From Ditylenchus dipsaci (lineage: Eukaryota; Nematoda; Chromadorea; Rhabditida; Anguinidae): DNA of 64,000 nt. The stretch spans positions 49,699 through 113,698 of the forward strand of contig SADC01000254.1 of the NCBI GenBank assembly GCA_004194705.1. The letters run 5' to 3'. This document shows positions 40,201 through 49,200 of the stretch, piece by piece (positions within the stretch are counted from its first letter, which is position 1; each line of letters begins with the position of its first letter). The position numbers were made by a program, and so were the translations under genes. The notes beneath the pieces are model-generated. The model had not been told where the DNA came from and ran no database searches. It saw only the letters and a list, made by a program, of their open reading frames with translations.

Positions 40201-43200
40201 CTCTACAGGAGCATCGAATTTTTCGAAAAGGAAATCATGAAAATTAAATTTAAAAAATGGTTAGGAATAACTAAACAAGATCTGGGGAACAAGTTTTGGT
40301 TCTACTGCAGAGCCCGTTGCCAAAAAGCAGCATGCTCCCCGCTGTTGAATGTCCCCCAATGAAAATATTTTTATCATAAACAACAGGGGACCAAGCTGTT
40401 TTTTGGCAACGGACTCTGCAGTAGAACCACAAGTTTTTACAAAAAAAGCGTTTCGGAAGTGACAAATCAGACATCGACTATGTCGATGTTACACCGACCT
40501 CAACATCGACCGCAACCAAGACCAAGACTAAGGAGTGTGACCAACATTGACCTCGAACACGACCTCGATCGCAACTAAGCAGTGTGACCAAAGCATCAAT
40601 TTCATATGAAAAAGTTCTGTTTAGTCGTTATATAAAGCGGTTTTCCAACAGTCGGGACACCAAATTGGGTCGTTATAGCGCAGGGGGCTTGAGAGTAAGA
40701 GATGCGCGCACTCACTTACCTTAGACATGATTCCGAGCAAGACTCTTGACCATAAAATGCATATAGAGTATCTTTTTGCCCAGTTCCGGTGACCAAAACA
40801 TGCGACGAAATTTCGGTCGCAACGAAATTATGGCGCGACGAAATTTTTTCCACGACGAAATTTTGGGCGCGACGAAATTATGTCACGTACCCAAAATTAG
40901 AGGGGGGGGCATAAATTAGAGTTAATAAGGTATTTTTGTTAAATGTGGCCTATTGCATAAAGAAGCTCTGGTACGCATACATTTTTATGCATCCAGAGCA
41001 GTGTTGGAAATCTTAGAATTGCGGCACCGACCTCAAAAAATCTGGCACCGGCACCAGCTCACGGCACTGACTATGAAAATTTCAGCACTGGCATCGGTGT
41101 CCTTACAACACTGACCCCGTGTCACTTTCGAGTGAATTGTGTCTAAGGTATGTGGACCTACCAAGCCCCCTGTGCCCCCTTCCGGGCCGCAGGGGGCTCG
41201 GTTGCTTGGGGTTGAGATGCGCACACTCACTTACGCCAGTCATGATTCCGAGCAGGACTCTTGATCAAAATGCATAAAGAGACTTTTTTTGCCCAGCTCC
41301 AGTGACCAAAACGGGGTAGAATACCTAAAACGAGGGGTGAAAGCTGTTAAAGAGATAGTCTCGACACGAAAGGATTAATCCAAGATTTGTGCTTATGAAA
41401 TGTAGTTTTAGAGCCATATTTTGTCGACAACTCGGTGTTGCAATCTCAGACAAACTTGTGCGAAATGAAAAGTCAGATGAGCATCATCAATATCAGAATT
41501 TTAAATTCTTTAAAAAAACGCCCTAAAATCAAAATGGAAAAGGGAAAAACCACATCGAAAAAAGGTTGATTAGTCTTCTATTGCATTTGGATTTTTAGGG
41601 CATTTTTGAAAAAATTTAGACTTGGTCCCCCAAGGCAAAAAGTCACATTTTGATCAAAAGATCCATTTTCTGTGTGGAAAAATGTCAGAAAATAACTTTT
41701 TTATGCATTCTTTAAGCATATAAAAATTACTTAGAGGTCGTTTAAACATGATTTACAAATTAGTGAAAAATGCGCCCCCCAAGCAAGTAAGTTCTATATT
41801 TTGTTTATAAATTGATGTTTCCTGCCCTCAGAATGAAAAAACAGAGAAAAAAAAATTCTGCACCTTTTTGCCGGGCAGGAAAAGAATGGGCCATTTCAAA
41901 TTGGGCCAATTCAATTTGGGCCATTTTCAAATTGGGCCATTTCAAATCCCGCCAATGCAAATTGCGCTATTTCAAATTGGGCCATTTCAAATCCCGCCAA
42001 TGCAAATTGCGCTATTTCAAATTGGGCCAAGTTCAAATTGGGACATTTTCAAATCGGTCCAATGCAAATTGGGCCAATTTCAAATTGGGCCACGATTCTG
42101 AATCAAACAACAGTTAAAAAATTGCCAATAAGTTGGCGCAATTTGAATTGACCCAATTTGAAGTTGGCCCAATTTGCAGTGGCCCAATTTGAAAGGGCCC
42201 AATTTGAAAATGGCCCAAATTGAATTGGCCCATTCGTCTCCTCCCCTTTTTGCCTTGGAGTCATTTGTCAAAAAACGCAATTTGTGGTAATTCGAATGTT
42301 TTTCTGTCTCAAACGGAATTTAAAATATGACAGTCAACTTTAGCGTTTACGACTAGTTTCATAAAAAAAATCAGGTACGCTGATCACGAATCTGGTGTCG
42401 GAATTCTGGAATTGCTGTTTCTGATTTCAAAAATGAAAATTTGATTTTTATGGGTAGGAAATAACCACAGGGGACCAAGGCAAAAAAGTGCAATTTTTTT
42501 CTCTATTTTATTCACCTCTATTTTTCTCGACTAATTCATTATGATGGAGGCAAACATCAATTTATAAACAAAATATTATCAGACAAGAAGATCAGATTCC
42601 AAAATTTTTGCCAAAAAAGGTCATACGAGCATTCCTGGATTTTATGTTAATACCCAATAGAAACTTTGCTATGCATAAACTTTTATGTATCCAGAATCAT
42701 TTTCGAGTGATTTGTGTCTCAGGTATGTGGGTGTGCGCATCTAAGCCCCAGCGCCTCATAAGCTAAGTTGGTTAGAGACGCGCGCACAGACTTACCTTAG
42801 ACATAATTTCGAGCTAGACTCCTGATCAAAAATGCATTTAGAGAGTCTTTTTGCCCACATCCAGCAAGAAAAATGTGGTGAATCACCAAAAAATGACCCT
42901 GAACTACCATAAAAAGACCATCTGCCCCAAGGGTTGGGTGTCAAATTTTTTGACAAAATTCAATTTTTTATTCAGAAAGTGTTTAGAGATGTCTCTTTTA
43001 TCATGTTGAGCACAGAAAATTAGCTCGGGAGTTGATTTTGGATCACTTTTCAGAAAAAAAATACGTAGAAGTACCCAAACGTCTACGCACCGAATTTCTA
43101 ATTTTGTTTGGTATTTAATATGAAAAAACGGTTTTCGCTTACAAAGGAGGGACCTTGACTGTGACCTGGGTTTTTTCGATGAATTTTTTATGCGCGTATT

Positions 43201-46200
43201 GGATACTTATCCCGTTTACCGCCCCCCTCCCTCCCCCAAATTTTCGAAAAATGACCCAAACACGTTCTAAGCCACTTTTTTCTGCTTAACACTATACAAG
43301 AAACATTTCTAAACAGTTTCCGTTTCAAAAATTAAAATTTTTTTCAAAAAATTTGACTTCAACTCATGAAGGCGAGTTGGTCTTGTTAGGGTATTTTAGG
43401 GTCATTTTTGACTAAATTTCGGTCAAATATGGGAAAAAGTGATGAGTTTTGAATGTGTTTTACTTTTGAGGGCCTACTGTATACAGAAACTATGATATGC
43501 ACATGTATAGGTGAATAATTGTGCCGTTTGGCTTATTAACACCATTTGACTTGGTCATCCTGGTGTGTTTTTTAGGCTTTAGGCTTAGGCAAGGGTAGGC
43601 CAGCGTATGTTAGAACAAACTCAAACAGGTTTTTCTTATTTTGTTTTAACTTCAACAAACACTTTTGAGTCCGTCCTAACATACGCTGGCCTACCCTTGC
43701 CTGAGCCTAAGCTAAAAATGTGAAAATAATCGAAAAGTTAGCCTAAACCCTAAAAATGCCTTTTGGCCTTCATGAGATGAAGTCAAAATTTTGAAAAAAT
43801 AATAATTATTTTTAAATCGGAAACTGTTTAGAAATGTTTTTTGTATCGTATTAAGTAGAAAAAATAGCTTAAGGCATGTTTTTGGGTCACTTTTCAAAAA
43901 TTTGGGGTGGAGGGGGGGGGACGGGTAAACGGGATAAGTACCGCGTATTGTTGTAAAGCGTGCCCGAATACCATGTGAATTTGGCTCCCAGCTTTGAAAG
44001 CCGACCACTGACCCATGGCCCAAGGGTCAGCTATGAAAAACCATGATAAGGTATCGAGATCTTTTTATAATTTTAAATAATCCTTCTATCACATTTTGTG
44101 CACTTGCAGAGCTGGGGAGCTGGTATACCAACGACCGGGTACACATTATGACCGGGTACAACGACCGGGTACAGTGCCAAAATTTGCCTTGGTCCCCCTG
44201 TTAATTTTTAAAATTTTTTTTGATTTTTTTATTATTTTGCGCACTTAGGCTTAGGCAAGGGTAGGCCGGCGCCCGTTAGGACGGACTCAAACGTGTGGTC
44301 TAAGCATACTTTTTTAACTTTTACAAAAAAAGTGTACGCGGTCGTTGTACCCGGTCATAATGTGTACCCGGTCGTAGGGCAGTTGGGGAGCTAGATTTGT
44401 CAGGAACTTGTGCACGCTCTACAAGAATATGGAGAAAAAAATTGTCATCGAAGTTCTCCCAGGTCACAGTCACGGTCCCTCCCTCGTTAGTCTGCTCCAT
44501 TATTTGGTATTTGCCTATCCAGAGGCCATCGCCAGATCATGGCACGAACAACAGTGATACCATGAAAAAATTTTATTTTCAAAATGAACTTGTAAATTAA
44601 CGTAAGAAACCAGAATTATCCTCATCCCCACCTGAATTGTAGTAGTAGAAGTTGGAGGAGCAGTGGACAAGGCCAATTCCAAAGATTCTGTCACCTCAAA
44701 TGGTTGCTGCTCCGTGTAACTGTTCATATCTATATTCCAATGTGGCGGCGTTATGCTCTCCTCCAGCTCCTTGTGGAACTTGCCAGCAGCCGTAGTTGGA
44801 TTATATTGAGTAGGTGTGCTGCTCACCACCCGCTCACCACTGCCTGTAGAGCCAGAATTCTTCTTGAGAGGCACAGAAGTGGTGGCCCCGAACTGTGAAG
44901 TGTTTTCTTAGTGGAGGATTGCTTGCGAATGCTCCTGGAGGTGGTGAACACAGGCAATGTGGTGCCTCTATTTGGATTAGAGGAGGTAATGGTCGTCGCA
45001 GCCAACTTGCTGGACTCTTCATCGAATAGGGTATGGTCAAAGGGTGTGCTACTGGCCACCACATCATCCGCCAACACTTTTGTGGTGAAGTTGGGAGTGC
45101 TACTGGTCGAACTACTCACTAAACCGCTCATGTAATCACTGATTATGGACGAAGGGTTGAGGGTGGAGGTGGTCAGTGCAGCTGGTGGGACCACGAAATC
45201 CATGCTTGGAGGCGGAAATGGAGGGTATGGCTGTTTCTGAAATATTTTTTGCCACGATTAAATTTTTGGCGTTGTAGCGTTTGGTCTTTTTTTGTTTTAA
45301 TTCGTAATTTTTTCAGTTTTGTGAGCTTTAAGGCCATTTTTAACACGAGAAAGGCGGACTGTAACTTTTGACTACCTGGGGGTTTTCAGACCTGCTGAGC
45401 ACGAATATCTCAAAATCAGACCATTGAACTTGTGAGCAATGCCCTTAATTACCCCAATTTTCCAAGCTACTCTTTGAAAAATGGACGGTTTTTTCTTCAG
45501 GCTGGTGAGCAGTGAAATTATCTGGCGCAGCATTTCCTTTTATGCTCATAAGAAAGCCCTTTGTCTGGGCTTTTGAATGATATGTCGTTTGTCTACACAT
45601 GAAACCATTGAAATGGAACCACATATGATACCACATTAAACCCAAAATTTTCTCACTTGACAGAAGGCTACTCAACCTGCTCAAGACATGTCATATCGCC
45701 GTTCAACTCCATGATACATAGTCAGTACTTTAGAGAAATATAAGAGCTACAAGATAAGGTAAAAAACAGCACAAAAATTAAACAAAAGTCACTCAGAAAT
45801 TACAGGAGGAGAGGTGAACTCAGCTGTTTTCTTGGTATTGAAATTTGAAGGGTACCTGCTTTTGGCTTATTTATAACCGACTTTCTTCAATATTTTTGGT
45901 TTCCAATATACCAAAATGATCAGCGTGAAAAATGCGACAGAACTAGTGCAAAGACTCACAAGACAACAAGCGAATATCACGAAATCCAAGCAAAAATAAT
46001 TTGACCTAAAAAACATACCAAAAAACCAGGGGCTTTTGGACGAAAATTCAGGTGGTTATGGCTTGGTTTTGTAATTTTCTCAAAATTTTTAGACATTTCT
46101 TAGAAAATAAAAATATCACGTGATAGAGCATGAGAAACTGCATCAGATACAATGGTTAGATTATAAGTGTTACTGTGTTTTCCCTATTTTTTAAAGGATT

Positions 46201-49200
46201 GAAGAAGTGGCCTGGCAGCCTGGTCTCGTGTTAAATTCTAACCTGAAAACTTGGGTGAAGCATAGACTAGTGCATGTTAGGACGGGTTTAAAAGTCTTGA
46301 AACATTCCAGTAGCATCATAAAATCGATAAAGACGTGAATTTAAAAGATGTCACAAAGAAGGGGGGGGGGCAAACGCAAAAGCACCAAATTTTTTGGAGA
46401 TGGAGTTAGAGATTTCCAAGAATATACAGGGTGTAGCAAGTATTTTTGGCTTTTTAAAATGGCTGTATTTTTAAAATTTCATAAACACATCAACCAGATC
46501 TTTTTTTTATCAGATAGAGGAAGACGGGAGTTTTCGTTTAATACCAAATTTGTGCTACTAATCTATCTGATATTTCAAAAAATATCGATTTTAGTTAGTT
46601 TATTGAGTTAACAGTAAGGAGAATCATGAATTTTTAGGATGAAAAATTCAAACCATACAAGCTTTCTCTCATCCATGCTCTTCGTCCTCGAGATCATCAG
46701 GCTCGTGTTCTCTTTGCTCAATCACAACTGGCTCTCATCAATGCAAGTCCAGCTTTCTTGAACAATCTTGTCTTCTGTGATGAAGCTCACTTTCAATTGA
46801 ATGGAGGCGTCAACAGACACAATTTTCGCTACTGGGATGACGATAATCCGCATTGGTTTGAACAAGTTCCACTCCACTCGCCACGTGTCACTGTCTTCGC
46901 TCTGATTGGCCGTCAAGGAATCGTTGGGCCATGTTTCTTAGAACTGCCTCAAGAAATGGTCAATAATTGTATCGCAGCATATCCTCTTCGATTGAACCGT
47001 TGTATCGCAGTTGGTGGTAGAAGTGTTGAAGAAACATTTGCAAATGTTTAGATTTTTTTGTTATAAAGTTTGGTATTAAACGAAAACTCCCGTCTTCCTC
47101 TATCTGATAAAAAAAAGATCTGGTTGATGTGTTTATGAAATTTTAAAAATACAGCCATTTTAAAAAGCCAAAAATACTTGCTACACCCTGTATAAACAAA
47201 CCAGATTTTCCGTGACAATAGCCTTAGCTTGGTGGAACATGGTGGCATTGAATATCTACAAATTAGCGTGTTATACTAAAAAATGAAAAAGGAAGTACCT
47301 GGTAAATTTCATCAAAGTTGTCAACTACTCCATTCTGAGTTCGAGACTCTGTCAAAGTGGCATACGCCTTGGCCACGGCTGCGTCAGAGCCAAGTTTGGC
47401 GCCCAGCTGTAAAATGCGACATTTGATGAACTTTTTAGCAATAAAATATACTAAAGTCACTCAGGGTGTCACACCCTCTTTCATCCTTTACCCAAGCTGA
47501 TTTTTTGAATAAAATTAGGCACCAAATAAACTCTATTTTATTTCTGACGGGGGGGGGGATTAGGCGTGTTTTTGTCCAGTTCACTATATTTATTCCTTTC
47601 GATCCAGAATGAAACCATATGAGATAAAATAAGATACTGGACATAATTCATATTTATTGAGCTAATTTCCCACACGACGTAAAGTGTCTATCGCGCATCC
47701 ATAATAAAACAAATTATTCTAAATATAACACAAGAACTAGTAAACTACAATGCTCATCATTTTCTTCAAAAATAGCTTTTTGCAAATTGACAATCTGTCA
47801 ACAATCAAATAGAGCCAATCGGCCGTTTTATCGGGTTATGAGGGGCGGTTGCTTGCGATGTTTGACTGGATCAGAATTGTGTTTTTCAGCAGGGAGGTTG
47901 GAAACTACAAGTCCGCGGAATTTTCGCTACGCCCTTTTTACCACTGAGTTTTTTTGCAAAACCTGATTAGTCAGTTTAGTCCCGAAAATCATAAGAATTC
48001 TAATTTTGCCGGTAATTTTTTTTTAATTTAAACTTCTATAAAGATTTATAGGTCTTATCAACTAAACATATTTTTTCAAAAAATAAAGGCATAATTTTTT
48101 TTTTGCCCGCGCTTGGCTTATTTCTAAAAACAAAGCCAAACGCGGGCAAAAAAGTCTTGTCCAAAATAAAGTGTTGGGCTATCGTGACTTTACATTTACA
48201 AAGAAACAGAATCCCTAATCTTAATCAGAATCCGTTCAACTTTTAATACCAGTCCGGGCACTAAGATTGGGCGAAATACGCTAAAACTCGGGCTAAAAAC
48301 TGTTAGACTCAGCGAGGTAACTGATTTGTGGCAGTTTCTGCTTATCAGGTTTCAATATTAATTCTCAAACTGACCACAGCCTTGTCTACTCCCACCGAAA
48401 GTTTCTTTTTGAGCACTGAGCGTTTTAATGGCAAAGAGGATGAAGACTTTTTAGCCGGCTCAACATCACTTTCTTCGCTTGAATCTAATGGTTTATGCAC
48501 ACTTGGGCTGAAAATAAGATCAAGCACTGTATAATAATTACTCAGTGCTATACCTAGTGATATCCACAAATGTGTCGCCATCTTCCAAGTGGAACATGTT
48601 GAGAGACTTCAGCAGAGGATTGCTGTCAATGATGCCTGCCACTTTAGCCACTACCCGAGCTTCTTCCACCCTACTGCTGCCATTTGATGATATTTTGAGT
48701 GGTGCAGAAGGGGGCGAGCCAACATGCCTGCCCATCAATACTGGCAACTCCTCCTTGCTCGACCATATATGCTGGAATTTTCGGGCTGGGTATGGAATGT
48801 CTAAACACAATTGTTTAAAATCAAATGAGGCATGCGGGGTTCGACATTGTACAAGTGTTTACTCCTACCTTTTAAATTCATTGTGTCCCCAGTCGAGAAT
48901 CTCGACCAGATATTTAGACTAGATTTCGACTTCGCCAAACAGAATTGTACCAATTTATCAAAAAATTATGAAAAACGTACCTTATAGCCTAGGGCTCCCA
49001 AATGCACTAATTTCTCAGCATGTGGCAGATTTTTACCGGAAAGTGCCAATTTATTTATGTTAACTAAACATGCAATAGAATCCAGTAATCGTTATTTTCG
49101 AGCGATTTTGGCTGATTTTGATCAAAACACTGCTTTTAAGAGTTCTAGTATAACCTCTAATAATCTCAAGCCTCTTACGCCCACTCCGGGAGTTTAGGGA

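Larger units (their letters stand above)
35552..40547. repeat. 5.0-kb tandem duplication, copy 2
   Basis: Direct repeat of copy 1 at an offset of 5,008 bp at the left end, about 5,000 bp in the middle and 4,997 bp near 34.1/39.1 kb because of accumulated indels. After 40547 the sequence continues into the true right end of the CATCGACC-word element, which copy 1 lacks. The duplication breakpoint therefore falls inside that transposon. Confidence 0.9.

Noticed and set aside
44823..45067. Separate minus-strand gene reading MMWWPVAHP...
   Set aside because: Shadow frame of exon 8 of the PAN gene.
48345..48374. Stop codon TGA ending a gene at 48345
   Set aside because: A GTCAGT donor 30 bp earlier joins exon 6 in phase to a well-supported exon 7; the stop is kept only as a possible alternative end.
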